The translations under genes and the position numbers were made by a program. Shown piece after piece: positions 8,581 to 18,090 of a stretch of DNA of 64,000 bases. The stretch's first letter is position 1. Every line of letters starts with the position of its first letter. The notes beneath the pieces were generated by a model. That model had not been told where the DNA came from. It did no database searches and was given only the letters and a program-made list of their open reading frames with translations. Source of the stretch: an uncultured Pseudomonadota bacterium (GTDB taxonomy: Bacteria > Pseudomonadota > Zetaproteobacteria > Mariprofundales > Mariprofundaceae); assembly GCA_913055645.1 (NCBI GenBank), contig CAJXLC010000005.1, positions 1-64,000 on the forward strand, in the 5' to 3' direction.

Positions 8581-9098
8581 TGCTCTACCTTTTTCACAGC
8601 TTTCCAAGCTTTTTCACTGCGTTTTACCTGCCAAACCAAAGCTTTATTCACTGCCACAACCGCATCACCACCAGCTCTTCGAACATAGGTAGAAAGCAAG
8701 TCACTACCCTGTTTACCAACTGTCATATCCAATAACACAACACCTTGAGCATCCATACATTGCACACGTACACCACGATGAAGCAACCCTAAATCAGCAT
8801 CATAATCATGTTTGCGTGTCACCACCCGAATCACCTGCATGTCCGCCAAATCATCAAGCAAACGTAAAACAGCATCTTGCACAGCCAAATCACCATGACC
8901 CAATCGCCATTTTCCATCTTTTAAACTTAAAATAATATCGTTATAACTCTGTTTCTGAATCGTTATGTTCACAACCTCTTTCACTGCAATCGGTGACCAC
9001 ACATCCATGCGCTGCGATTGCGATGTTGGCTGCTGCCAAAGCCACAATACCGCCCATAACAACACCAAAATAGATACTGCCCACGCTACTTTTTTCAT
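8577..9098 (-). CDS. DUF4340 domain protein, membrane-anchored
   Basis: 173 aa: one N-terminal membrane segment (VAWAVSILVLLWAVLWLW), then a periplasmic beta-rich domain with the DUF4340-like pattern (WRLGHGDLAVQDAVLRLLDDLADMQVIRVV, then LLDMTVGKQG). It begins directly after the GldG-like stop and overlaps the next gene by 4 bases. DUF4340 proteins are commonly encoded behind Gld-type ABC permeases and are presumed to be part of that complex. No catalytic motif is visible. Confidence 0.75.
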   Translation of the reverse strand: MKKVAWAVSILVLLWAVLWLWQQPTSQSQRMDVWSPIAVKEVVNITIQKQSYNDIILSLKDGKWRLGHGDLAVQDAVLRLLDDLADMQVIRVVTRKHDYDADLGLLHRGVRVQCMDAQGVVLLDMTVGKQGSDLLSTYVRRAGGDAVVAVNKALVWQVKRSEKAWKAVKKVEQ

Positions 9099-10655
9099 TT
9101 ATTTAGAACGTTCCAAGGGATGATTTAAACGCCACCAACGCCATAGTCCAAACAGCAACATAAACAAAGGCAACCCAAACAACCACAGTGTTTTAAATAC
9201 CAACTTCCCACTTTGGCTTAATGCCGCCAATGGACGCTCGGTTACACCCCGCGAACGCAGCCCAATCAAAGCCTCATCATGACTCAACCAATCCAAACTA
9301 TTCAAAGTCAAGATCAATGCTGAACCATCCATAAATTCATCATCGAGCAAGCCTGGAGAACCGAACACCAATAAACGTCCGTCCTTCACATGTGTTAGTA
9401 AATCTCCCTTTTCACCTTGCGGTATTTTTTTAAATGCTGATGTCATATCACCTTCAAATGCCAATACGAGCACTTGAGATTTTAGCTGTAAACCTTTAAA
9501 GCGTTTATCCAATGCCATTAACGGATACACATCAAAAGGAGGTCCATCTTGCACCGCTGCCGACGATGATGATTGTAAAAGCACCTGAGCTTTATCATTA
9601 ACTGCCAATAATGGCGAAACAAACGGTATCGAAACCGACTCCAAGCCTCGACTAATCACATGCGACTTATTCAAATCTAAGACATTGGGCACAAAGGGGT
9701 AATCCACTTGTGATTGAAACACGCCATTACGAACGACCACTCGCTGTGCTCGCTTATCCATCACCAAACCAGGTTCCACAGATACCTTTAAATCTTCACG
9801 CACCCAATCATTGCTAGAAGGCTCAACAGCTTGCACATCAAAGCCTTTCGATAACGCGGGTCTAGCATTGCCTGCCAAAACCCAAACACCACCACCATGC
9901 ATGCGAAATTGATCCAAATGAAAACGCCAAAGCTCTGATGGTGATGATGTCATACCATCGACAATCACAGCTCGCACATCATCAGAAATAGCTGCCTTGG
10001 TCAAATCCAGCGATACAAACTCATAATCATCTTTCATCCATGCAGAAAAGCGACGCAGTTCATCTAATCTATGCGCACCAAAACTCGATGTTAAGCCAAT
10101 CTTCACGCGACCTTTACCCGTCAACTTCTTAATTTTTTTAGTGAGCAGGTATTCAAAACCCTCTTCACTTTGCACCACAGAAATTACCTCTTTACGATCC
10201 AAATATTCCAATACAATCGCCAAATAGCCTTGTTTAACCTGCGCCCTATCATTTTCTACTAGCTGCACTTGCACCTTAGGAATATTTAGGGCCTTAAGCG
10301 AAGCCAATACATTGGCATCCGAGGCAGGATCCATCACATCGAAGCCCACCTTACCATGCCCTGCCTCATCATAAGACTGCAGCATATCCTCAATAAAGCG
10401 TTGCAAACGCCCATAAGGTTGCGGCATATCCGATGTGATATAAGCACGAATCATCAAAGGTTCATCCAGCGCATCAAGCACCTGCTTGGTTGAATCAGAC
10501 AAGCTGTAAATTTGATCTTCTGTCCAATCACTGCGTATATGTGAAAGGTTTGCCAAAGTAAAAAGCAGCCCTCCCAACAACAATACAAGCACCACGCGCA
10601 TCCATGCTGAACGACGCATGACTTTACGTTGATCTATCAATGCATGCTTACTCAT
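9099..10655 (-). CDS. GldG-like ABC transporter auxiliary protein
   Basis: 518 aa: an N-terminal membrane helix (VVLVLLLGGLLFTLANL), a large periplasmic GldG/IFT52-like region starting SDWTEDQIYSLSDSTKQVLDALDEP, and a C-terminal helix (TLWLFGLPLFMLLFGLWRWW) ending in basic residues. This is the architecture of the 'ABC-type transport system involved in gliding motility, auxiliary component' family, which is widespread in non-gliding proteobacteria. It directly abuts the permease stop. It is probably a periplasmic partner of the permease; the substrate is unknown. Confidence 0.8.
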   Translation of the reverse strand: MSKHALIDQRKVMRRSAWMRVVLVLLLGGLLFTLANLSHIRSDWTEDQIYSLSDSTKQVLDALDEPLMIRAYITSDMPQPYGRLQRFIEDMLQSYDEAGHGKVGFDVMDPASDANVLASLKALNIPKVQVQLVENDRAQVKQGYLAIVLEYLDRKEVISVVQSEEGFEYLLTKKIKKLTGKGRVKIGLTSSFGAHRLDELRRFSAWMKDDYEFVSLDLTKAAISDDVRAVIVDGMTSSPSELWRFHLDQFRMHGGGVWVLAGNARPALSKGFDVQAVEPSSNDWVREDLKVSVEPGLVMDKRAQRVVVRNGVFQSQVDYPFVPNVLDLNKSHVISRGLESVSIPFVSPLLAVNDKAQVLLQSSSSAAVQDGPPFDVYPLMALDKRFKGLQLKSQVLVLAFEGDMTSAFKKIPQGEKGDLLTHVKDGRLLVFGSPGLLDDEFMDGSALILTLNSLDWLSHDEALIGLRSRGVTERPLAALSQSGKLVFKTLWLFGLPLFMLLFGLWRWWRLNHPLERSK

Positions 10656-11378
10656 TTAGCGCCACCTTCGACGTTCAAGCTCAAACCATGTTAGACTTAA
10701 AAACAAACCACTCATTGCGATAAAAAACATCACATCAGATAAACGTATCAAACCACGCAACATCGACTGATAATGCGCTAACGGGCTTAACAAGACCAAC
10801 CAGTCTTGCACTGCTGGAGAAAAAGTCGGCATCGCCTTTGAAAGTAAAAACACCAACAGCAACATCACAAAACCAAGCACATAAGCCACCACTTCGTAAC
10901 GGGTGATTGCCGAAGCATACAAACATACTGCGGCATATGATGATGCCAATAACACTGCTGCAAAATAAGATGCCAACACTTGCCCGACATCTAAATTCCC
11001 CAGCCATGAAAGTGTTAAAGGGTATAATAAAGTCAACGCGAGCAATACCACAACCTGCACCCATAGTGCTAAATATTTCCCCCATACAATGCTCATGGTT
11101 GTAATCGGCATAGTTGCCAATAGTTCAAATGTACCACTGCGTTTTTCATCTGCCAGCATACGCATTGCCATGGCTGGAATAAAAAACATCAACAACAAGG
11201 ATAAAATAGAAAACCAGCCGCGCATATCGGCTTGTCCAATCAGAAATAAATTACTTTCAAAGAAAAAACCACATACGATTAAAAATGCAATTGCCATCAC
11301 ATAACCCAGTGGGGTATCCATCACAACGCGCCACTCTTTGCGGCACAAACTTATGATTTGAAACCATGCGCTACTCAT
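10656..11378 (-). CDS. ABC-2 type permease, GldF-like
   Basis: 240 aa with six predicted membrane helices. It starts with the ABC-2 family pattern CRKEWRVVMDTPLGYVM and holds the conserved MRMLADEKRSGTFELLATMPITTMSIVWGKYLA stretch (positions about 70-102). Start ATG 11378 overlaps the ATPase stop as ATGA. With the ATPase upstream and the GldG-like and DUF4340 genes downstream it forms a complete export-type ABC module. Confidence 0.85.
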   Translation of the reverse strand: MSSAWFQIISLCRKEWRVVMDTPLGYVMAIAFLIVCGFFFESNLFLIGQADMRGWFSILSLLLMFFIPAMAMRMLADEKRSGTFELLATMPITTMSIVWGKYLALWVQVVVLLALTLLYPLTLSWLGNLDVGQVLASYFAAVLLASSYAAVCLYASAITRYEVVAYVLGFVMLLLVFLLSKAMPTFSPAVQDWLVLLSPLAHYQSMLRGLIRLSDVMFFIAMSGLFLSLTWFELERRRWR

Positions 11379-12313
11379 AAAGCTCGCCCTGTTAAACGAT
11401 GAAAGACATCTTCCAATGAGGTTTCTTGTGCATGCATCTCAAGCAACACCCCACCCACTGCAACAACCGCTGAAAAAACCGACTCAGCCAAAGCAATGCT
11501 GTCATCCGAATGCCGAAATATAAGTTTTGTAACCTCACTTTCTTCAACAGTATGCATATCGACTTCACAACCCTCATATTGCTTGCATATCGCTGCCACC
11601 ACAGCATCAGCATCACCGCGCATACATACATCCAACCGTAAACCTGAAGATGAACGTGCAATCAACTCATCCCGTGTTCCAAGCGCTCGTAATTCACCAC
11701 CGTCTATAATCATCATACGATCACATACCGCATCCACTTCCGATAATACATGTGAAGACAACAATACAGTTTTTTTCTCGCCCAAATGACGAATGAGTTG
11801 ACGAATTTCAACCATTTGATTGGGATCAAGCCCCGTTGTTGGCTCATCTAAGATAAGGCAGTCAGGATTGTGCAACATACTTGCCGCCAGCCCTACCCGC
11901 TGACGATAGCCCTTGGATAATTCATCAATACGCTGATTCAATCGTCCTTCTAAACCACATGCTACACTCATTTCACGAATTTTATCGTTTAGTGTTGCTT
12001 CTGGAATGCCATACATACGTCCCATAAATGATAAGTGCCCATGCACATTTAAATCACTATAAGAAGGTGCATGTTCTGGCAAATAACCAACTTGGCGCCG
12101 CACCTCCAAATCTTGCTGAATATCAATGCCATCCATGCTTGCCGTACCCGAAGATGGCGGCAAAAAGCAGGTTAACATTTTCATAGTTGTGGATTTCCCT
12201 GCCCCGTTAGGACCTAAAAGCCCCATCACCTCACCACGTCGAACATGAAAACTTAAATCACGAACAGCATATTTCTCACCATATAGGCGGCTTAATTTGT
12301 CGGCTTGAATCAT
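11375..12313 (-). CDS. ABC transporter ATP-binding protein, GldA-like
   Basis: 312 aa. Walker A GPNGAGKST (residues about 34-42), signature LSKGYRQRVGLA, Walker B LILDEPTTGLDP and the switch histidine in LLSSHVLSEVD are all intact, so it should be an active ATPase. The C-terminal 80 residues are the regulatory extension usual in drug/GldA-type ATPases. It is the first gene of a tightly packed operon of five. Confidence 0.88.
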   Translation of the reverse strand: MIQADKLSRLYGEKYAVRDLSFHVRRGEVMGLLGPNGAGKSTTMKMLTCFLPPSSGTASMDGIDIQQDLEVRRQVGYLPEHAPSYSDLNVHGHLSFMGRMYGIPEATLNDKIREMSVACGLEGRLNQRIDELSKGYRQRVGLAASMLHNPDCLILDEPTTGLDPNQMVEIRQLIRHLGEKKTVLLSSHVLSEVDAVCDRMMIIDGGELRALGTRDELIARSSSGLRLDVCMRGDADAVVAAICKQYEGCEVDMHTVEESEVTKLIFRHSDDSIALAESVFSAVVAVGGVLLEMHAQETSLEDVFHRLTGRAL

Positions 12314-12350
12314 AGGTAGAGCATTCTAAAAGCTCTCGAAACAAGGTCAA

Positions 12351-14099
12351 CTAACGACTTTGATTTAATTCTAAATCCAGTTGTACCCCATGTTCATAAA
12401 AATTTCTCAACCATTCACTTATTTCAGCAACTGGCTTGGGTCTACTAATAAAATAACCTTGAATAAAATCGCATCCCATAGCAGCAAGGCTCTCCCAATC
12501 TTCACGGTTTTCCACACCTTCTGCCACCACCCGCAATCCTAAATTATGCGCCATGTTGACAACGGTCTGCACAATCACCAAATCATTTTTATACTCATTC
12601 ATACCCATGACAAAAGAGCGGTCTATTTTCAACTCATCCAGTTGCAAATGCTTTAAATAAGCAAGTGATGAATAACCTGTGCCAAAATCATCTATCGATA
12701 CATCAATATTCATATCATTAATTTCAGCCAATGTTTTTGAAGCTTGATGGGGATCATCCATCAATGTGTTTTCAGTAATTTCTAACGCAAATACATGATC
12801 GGGAACTTGGTATTTGCGTTTAAACTCCGCCACACGCTCCACCACATGTTCTTCTTGTAAAAAATTGGCCGATATATTTATCGATACACACACAGGCAAG
12901 CCATCTTGATGCCATACTGCACATTGTTTCATGGCGGTTTCCAGCACCCACCATGTCATTGGAATAATCAACTCTGAATCTTCAGCCAAAGGAATAAACT
13001 GATCAGGAAAAACCATGCCTTTTTGTGGGTGATTCCAGCGAATCAAGGCTTCTACAGATAACCGGTGACTGCCATCCATCTGCACTTGTGGTTGATAATA
13101 AAGCTCCATACCATCCGATTTAATCGCATGGTTCAATTCTTTAAGCAATGACATACGCTCAATGCTATTTTGATCTTGCATGACATCATAAACGGCAGTT
13201 TTTAAGTTTCTCTTCTTAGCATAATACATCGCCACATCTGCCCGACGCATCAATGTATCTAAATTATCACCATGGGTTGGAAACTCAGCAATGCCAATAC
13301 TCGCTTCCACTGAGAGTATTCTACCCTCACATTCAAATGGCTGACTTAGCACCTGTTGTAATTTTAACGCTACTTTTTCTGCGTCACTGGCATCATTATT
13401 AAACAAAAGAATCGCAAATTCATCACCGCCAAGTCGAGCCAAAACATCCGATGCGCGCAATGAGCCAAGCAAACGTTCGGCAACCTCTCTAAGTACCAAA
13501 TCTCCAGCTTTATGACCAAGGGTATCATTGATATGTTTAAAATCATTCACATCCATAATAAGCAAACTAGAGCACTTCTTCTGACGTGCTGACAATTTAA
13601 ACACCTGCTCTGATCGAGATAACAAAAGCCTTTTATTGGGAAGCCCTGTCAGGGCATCATGCATAAACTGGTGCTCCATACTGCGTCGTTGACGCTCCAA
13701 CTCCAATGACAACTGACCAAGCTGTTGCTTCGACTCATTGCGTTGTTGTAAAACATGCCCCTGCCTACCATGCAACAATTTTAATAAGTTTGCTGCCGAC
13801 ATATCTGCAAGATCTTGCTGTTGCATAACAACATCGACCTCTACTGTTTTAAAAAAGTCGGTTTTCTCCTGCCAACAATCCCCTTCAATAAGTAATTGAT
13901 ATGCTTCTGATGGCTTATGAATACTACAACACATGTGCACAACATCAGTAGTTGAACAATGTGCGGCAACGGTTTCTGCAAATACTTCAGCAAGTCTCTC
14001 ATCCATACCAAGTGCCTGCACTAAGCCCAATATTTTATAATAAGCAATAATATTTGCAGGCTGTGGTATATCAAAGTCAACCTTTGTAAGATTATCCAT
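12351..14099 (-). CDS. GGDEF-EAL cyclic-di-GMP signalling protein
   Basis: About 582 aa, cytosolic. The N-terminal 125 residues form a helical region with no domain I recognise, containing a cysteine/histidine cluster (DVVHMCCSIHKPS), then a coiled coil (LGQLSLELERQRRS). GGDEF follows (RLGGDEFAILL) with an intact inhibitory I-site RxxD five residues before it, then EAL (VEALIRWNHP, EITENTLMDD, DDFGTGYSS, KIDRSFVMG), with all key metal-binding motifs present. Both synthesis and hydrolysis of c-di-GMP are therefore possible. I prefer ATG 14099 because AAGG lies 5 bases ahead; a TTG at 14114 is also in frame. Confidence 0.85.
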   Translation of the reverse strand: MDNLTKVDFDIPQPANIIAYYKILGLVQALGMDERLAEVFAETVAAHCSTTDVVHMCCSIHKPSEAYQLLIEGDCWQEKTDFFKTVEVDVVMQQQDLADMSAANLLKLLHGRQGHVLQQRNESKQQLGQLSLELERQRRSMEHQFMHDALTGLPNKRLLLSRSEQVFKLSARQKKCSSLLIMDVNDFKHINDTLGHKAGDLVLREVAERLLGSLRASDVLARLGGDEFAILLFNNDASDAEKVALKLQQVLSQPFECEGRILSVEASIGIAEFPTHGDNLDTLMRRADVAMYYAKKRNLKTAVYDVMQDQNSIERMSLLKELNHAIKSDGMELYYQPQVQMDGSHRLSVEALIRWNHPQKGMVFPDQFIPLAEDSELIIPMTWWVLETAMKQCAVWHQDGLPVCVSINISANFLQEEHVVERVAEFKRKYQVPDHVFALEITENTLMDDPHQASKTLAEINDMNIDVSIDDFGTGYSSLAYLKHLQLDELKIDRSFVMGMNEYKNDLVIVQTVVNMAHNLGLRVVAEGVENREDWESLAAMGCDFIQGYFISRPKPVAEISEWLRNFYEHGVQLDLELNQSR

Positions 14100-14159
14100 A
14101 CTCACCTTGCCCAATCATTGAAATAAAAACAAATGACACTTTCAAAATATTCTTAAACC

Positions 14160-17030
14160 TTAAGAAGTCTCATGTGATTCACATGTACTACCTTCCCCAA
14201 TTACAATGAGTTCAGCAATATTTTCACGGTATTCACTCCATGAATGGCGAGAAACTGGATTGCCAAAGGGGTTGATAACAATCTGAAATTGACGAAGACA
14301 GCCAAAATCTTCCTCACGAGGAAAGAACTTGCGAATAACATCCTGTAACGGATCACTCCAAACAAAACTTTCCTTTAATCGATAACCAATCCAAACATAA
14401 CCTTGAGCAAGCAGTTGTGCAGACAAAGCTTCCGCATCGTCATCCAATGGTTTATCAACCTGTAAAACCTGCAACTCCATTTCATCACCCTCACCAACAT
14501 CGCCCATCAAATCGTCAATAGTATGCCGCAAAGTGCGTTGTAATTCATAGGACTCAGGGCTCTCTGAAGCATACATATGAAAGCTGGTATGCGCGACATA
14601 GGTTGCATAAAATTCATCAGGAACAAGCACATGAATTTCCAAAGGAAACTTAAAACGATACAGTTCCTCCTGCAATAGACGTGCCTGCTCACGATTTTCA
14701 AGTATAGGGAAAACATCAGGCTTTGTACCTGCCGCATTGATTAGCGTCACCATATGGGATAATACCGTAGATATGCTTGCATACGCATGCGCGCGCAGGT
14801 GAGCAGAGCGCGACAAAAGAATCCGATTGGCATCAGCAATATAATCGCGCAAAAAATTCATATCAGTGAAATTCCAAGGCACCATAGTGATCTTAATGCG
14901 TTCATTCGCACCTTCTCTAACAGCACAACGCCTACGTAAATAAGCCACTTGTTCCGCGCAATCTTCCTCAGAAAGATCATCAAGTATTGTAACCTCAATG
15001 TACTCAAATTCATCCAGCAACCGCTGCAACAGCAAAGGTAAACTACCAACCCAACCAGTAATCAGAAGTTTTAATTTTCTGCTATGCTCTACCACGCGCA
15101 ACCCAGTCGGTAATTCTTCACAGATCGGTTTCGACAGTTCATGCAAATGCTTAATTGTGTAGAAAGTTTCAGCATGCAATGCATTGGAATTAATCGAAAT
15201 CCCCAGTAGCGAAGGAATACGCAATGGCAACGACATCTCGGCTGCCTTGTATAGTGGTCGAACTTTTCCATCATCACCAACCAACGCAACCAGCGTTACG
15301 CCCCGCATCATCAGACGTGCAGCAAGTACCGTGAGCGACATTGATTTGGAATCATCGGGCAACGACAACATGATTTCGCCATTTTCCAACTTCAACAAAC
15401 CGCCCCATTCGCAAATTTGCAGTGATGATTCTTCCGTGCGTTCTGGAATCGTCAAACGTTCCATGACCTGGTCAAAATCGCGATAAACTAGGATATTACG
15501 GAACATATTGGCACGCACATCAGCACGCGACTGCACAACCGTCGGTTTATCATAAAAGCTCTTTATATCCCAACCAATTTGCAGCATATGGTGATGACAA
15601 TCCAGATGTGGATGAGCCATGCCAGGGGTCGTAAAGTTAAGATAAATATTAGGACTAACCGTACGAATAGCAATCAACGAAAAAGTAGCCTGAGCCAAGT
15701 TATCCGCACCTGAATATCCATCAGGAATATTAACAATCGCTTGCCTAGCATGGGCGATATTCACCCGCTCTAAGGAACTAATTTGTTCCATATCTCCCCA
15801 ACGGTAAGATACCCATGAATGTTCAATGAGCTCAGGAGGAATCTTGTCATCATTATTTAGAATGACTAATTTTAATTTGGAAAAGCTACGCTCAGAAATA
15901 GTTTTCAACTGTGTAAGAATAAAAGGAGCCACCTCAGACCAACCCAGCATCACCATATGATTGGTAATATTCAAACGTTCATTACGCAACTTGAGCATCA
16001 GCCCTGATACAATACTGGCACCAATACCAATAAAAAATGCAAAGATAAATACACCGATAACAACGGCAATCACTGAAATAATGGTAATTTCATTACCATC
16101 TGGATAGGAAATGGAATTCCCTGGATCGGTAAATAAACGGAAGGCAAACCAAATGGGGGCCAACATGCCTTTATCGTTGGCATCACTTTGACCATTCTGA
16201 GTATAATCAAACTCTGGCATGGTATAATGCCCGATAACACCAGCACCAATCGACAACACTGCCAAAAGCAGAACAATCAGGTTGATTTCTTGCATAAACT
16301 GCCCTTCTCGCATGACACCCTTTAGATTACGAATAATCACCATCCAAGGGCGAAGCAAACGAATCAAACGCAGCATACGCAGAGCGCCGCCATACGGAAT
16401 AAATGCAAAAGCTGGGATCATCACGATTGTGGCAACCGTATCAACCCACCAAAAAGCCCACTCGGAGACCCTATCCTTTTTCGTTTCAAACCTAGTATTG
16501 CGTATGATGATAAAACGAATCGCCAGTTCAACACTGAAGAAAATAATAATAACCCACATCAGCGTGTCTTGGGCGAAGAATGACAACAAGATAATCAATG
16601 AAATCATCATGCCATAAGTCGGTGAATACATAGCACTCTGCAAGTCAATATAACGGAACATCCGAAGTGTGCGCAGCAAATATACTGCACGCAAAAGACG
16701 CACGGCTGCAATATCCTCCACCGGAATAGCGATATTCAATACTGTGATTAATAGTGAAAGTACACCAACGATGTCTAGCACAAGAAATAACGTATCCAAT
16801 TTATGATTCATCGAGGAGCGGTAAGGATTGGTTCGTCGCTTATAAAGCATAATCAAAAAACGTAGAATCAACTCCATGGAGAAGACCAAAAATAGGGCTC
16901 CTGCTAAAAGCTGATTATGCATGAATGATAAAGCAATCAACCCCATCATTAAGAACCCAAAGCGAGGGTGCATCAACACCCATTCCATATGATGGTAAAA
17001 AAGTGGTCTATCATTGAATACGGATTTCAT
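14160..17030 (-). CDS. CASTOR/POLLUX-type ion channel with two voltage-sensor-like modules
   Basis: 956 aa. Two S1-S4-like blocks come in tandem (about residues 24-128 and 139-240). They share FSMELILRFLI / FSVELAIRFII, a following hydrophobic segment with Asp (FLVLDIVGVLSLL / FWWVDTVATIVMI) and an Arg-rich helix (VRLLRAVYLLRTLRMFR / LRMLRLIRLLRPWMVIIR). A single S5-pore-S6 follows (about 248-345); its FRLFTDPGNS filter resembles the AD(S/A/P)GN filter of plant CASTOR/POLLUX channels, not TVGYG. Two RCK-like cytosolic halves begin near residues 355 (NHMVMLGWSEVAPFIL) and 653 (KLLITGWVGSLPLLL). Probably Ca2+-modulated and cation-permeable. The start ATG 17030 has no good SD. Confidence 0.8.
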   Translation of the reverse strand: MKSVFNDRPLFYHHMEWVLMHPRFGFLMMGLIALSFMHNQLLAGALFLVFSMELILRFLIMLYKRRTNPYRSSMNHKLDTLFLVLDIVGVLSLLITVLNIAIPVEDIAAVRLLRAVYLLRTLRMFRYIDLQSAMYSPTYGMMISLIILLSFFAQDTLMWVIIIFFSVELAIRFIIIRNTRFETKKDRVSEWAFWWVDTVATIVMIPAFAFIPYGGALRMLRLIRLLRPWMVIIRNLKGVMREGQFMQEINLIVLLLAVLSIGAGVIGHYTMPEFDYTQNGQSDANDKGMLAPIWFAFRLFTDPGNSISYPDGNEITIISVIAVVIGVFIFAFFIGIGASIVSGLMLKLRNERLNITNHMVMLGWSEVAPFILTQLKTISERSFSKLKLVILNNDDKIPPELIEHSWVSYRWGDMEQISSLERVNIAHARQAIVNIPDGYSGADNLAQATFSLIAIRTVSPNIYLNFTTPGMAHPHLDCHHHMLQIGWDIKSFYDKPTVVQSRADVRANMFRNILVYRDFDQVMERLTIPERTEESSLQICEWGGLLKLENGEIMLSLPDDSKSMSLTVLAARLMMRGVTLVALVGDDGKVRPLYKAAEMSLPLRIPSLLGISINSNALHAETFYTIKHLHELSKPICEELPTGLRVVEHSRKLKLLITGWVGSLPLLLQRLLDEFEYIEVTILDDLSEEDCAEQVAYLRRRCAVREGANERIKITMVPWNFTDMNFLRDYIADANRILLSRSAHLRAHAYASISTVLSHMVTLINAAGTKPDVFPILENREQARLLQEELYRFKFPLEIHVLVPDEFYATYVAHTSFHMYASESPESYELQRTLRHTIDDLMGDVGEGDEMELQVLQVDKPLDDDAEALSAQLLAQGYVWIGYRLKESFVWSDPLQDVIRKFFPREEDFGCLRQFQIVINPFGNPVSRHSWSEYRENIAELIVIGEGSTCESHETS

Positions 17031-17349
17031 ATAAACCTCATCTTAATTCATACCCGAAATTCATCACAAAACTATTGCTTATCGCATAAAACTTGAACTG
17101 AGCCATAAGCAGTTTTATGATTTATAAGTTATGTGTTTCATTCGTGATTGTTAGTCATTGCTTTGGTTTTTTTCTTTGCTTCGCTTAACTACGCAAGGTT
17201 AATGCCATATATTTGGGTCTTTTTTCACTCACATTGTGATGATATACCTTTAAATGATTATCATCATAAACCATTCAATACAAAACAAGGATTTATACAA
17301 ACCATGGATATATTAGCCGCACAATTAACGCAAAACTTCGGGAACACCA
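17031..17349. other. Divergent intergenic region
   Basis: 319 bases between the divergent channel gene and tatD, AT-rich, so promoters for both are expected here. Seen: a Fur-box-like palindrome at 17254-17264, and a 17-codon frame from ATG 17304 (MDILAAQLTQNFGNTID) whose end overlaps the TTG start of tatD and could couple its translation. No RNA gene was recognised. Confidence 0.45.
17254..17264. promoter_or_regulatory. Fur-box-like palindrome
   Basis: ATGATTATCAT is a perfect 11-base palindrome inside AAATGATTATCATCATAAA, close to the Fur consensus GATAATGATAATCATTATC. It lies about 85-95 bases upstream of tatD. Chance matches in AT-rich DNA are common, so this is a candidate only. Confidence 0.25.
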
Positions 17350-18090
17350 TTGATTGATAGCCACTGTCATTTAGATGACCCACGTTTTTCAAGCGATTTA
17401 GAAGCGGTGCTTTTACGTGCCAATCAATCGGATATTCAACACTTGGTTATTCCTGGGGTGCAGCATCAGCAATGGTCTATACAGTTACTTTTAGCAGAGA
17501 ACCATCAAAATATTTCCAATGCTTTTGGCATTCATCCATGGTATTGCGAGCAACATAATGATGCGGATTTACAACAACTTGAAACGTTGTTGCCTCATGC
17601 CGTGGCTGTGGGTGAATGTGGGCTTGATTTCACAGCGGATAAACCAGCAGAGGATATACAGCAATATTTTTTTCAAAAGCAACTAGAACTCGCACAAAAA
17701 TTTGATTTACCACTTATAATTCACAGTGTTAAATCAGCAGATTCAGTGGCAATACAATTACGCTCTTACCCACAGCTTCGTGGTGTAATTCATGGGTTTT
17801 CGGGTAGTATACAGCAGGCTAACAACTTCATAAATTTGGGTTTTTATATTGGTATCGGCACACGTTTATTGCAGCAAAGAGGTCAAAAAAACAATACCTT
17901 GTTACGCGAAATACCACTAGAATTGACACTCTTAGAAAGCGATGCTCCTGATGGTTTAGGTAAACACCAGCGTAATGAACCAGCCAACTTGATTGATGTC
18001 GCACAGGCACTGGCACATGCTAAAAATATTCCGTTAGAATTCGTGCAAAAACAATGCACATCAAATACCAAGGAGCTTTTTTCATTATGA
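17350..18090 (+). CDS. TatD family metal-dependent hydrolase
   Basis: 246 aa. TatD signatures visible: SHCHLDDPRF at the N-terminus, GIHPWYCE, GECGLDF, IIHSVKSAD, IHGFSGS and LESDAP (metal-binding His, Glu and Asp). It is a predicted Mg2+-dependent DNase or quality-control hydrolase in the cytosol. The start is TTG at 17350, since the conserved IDSHCH begins at codon 2; there is only a weak GGGA SD. The stop overlaps the tcdA start as ATGA. The genes form a two-gene operon. Confidence 0.85.
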   Translation: MIDSHCHLDDPRFSSDLEAVLLRANQSDIQHLVIPGVQHQQWSIQLLLAENHQNISNAFGIHPWYCEQHNDADLQQLETLLPHAVAVGECGLDFTADKPAEDIQQYFFQKQLELAQKFDLPLIIHSVKSADSVAIQLRSYPQLRGVIHGFSGSIQQANNFINLGFYIGIGTRLLQQRGQKNNTLLREIPLELTLLESDAPDGLGKHQRNEPANLIDVAQALAHAKNIPLEFVQKQCTSNTKELFSL

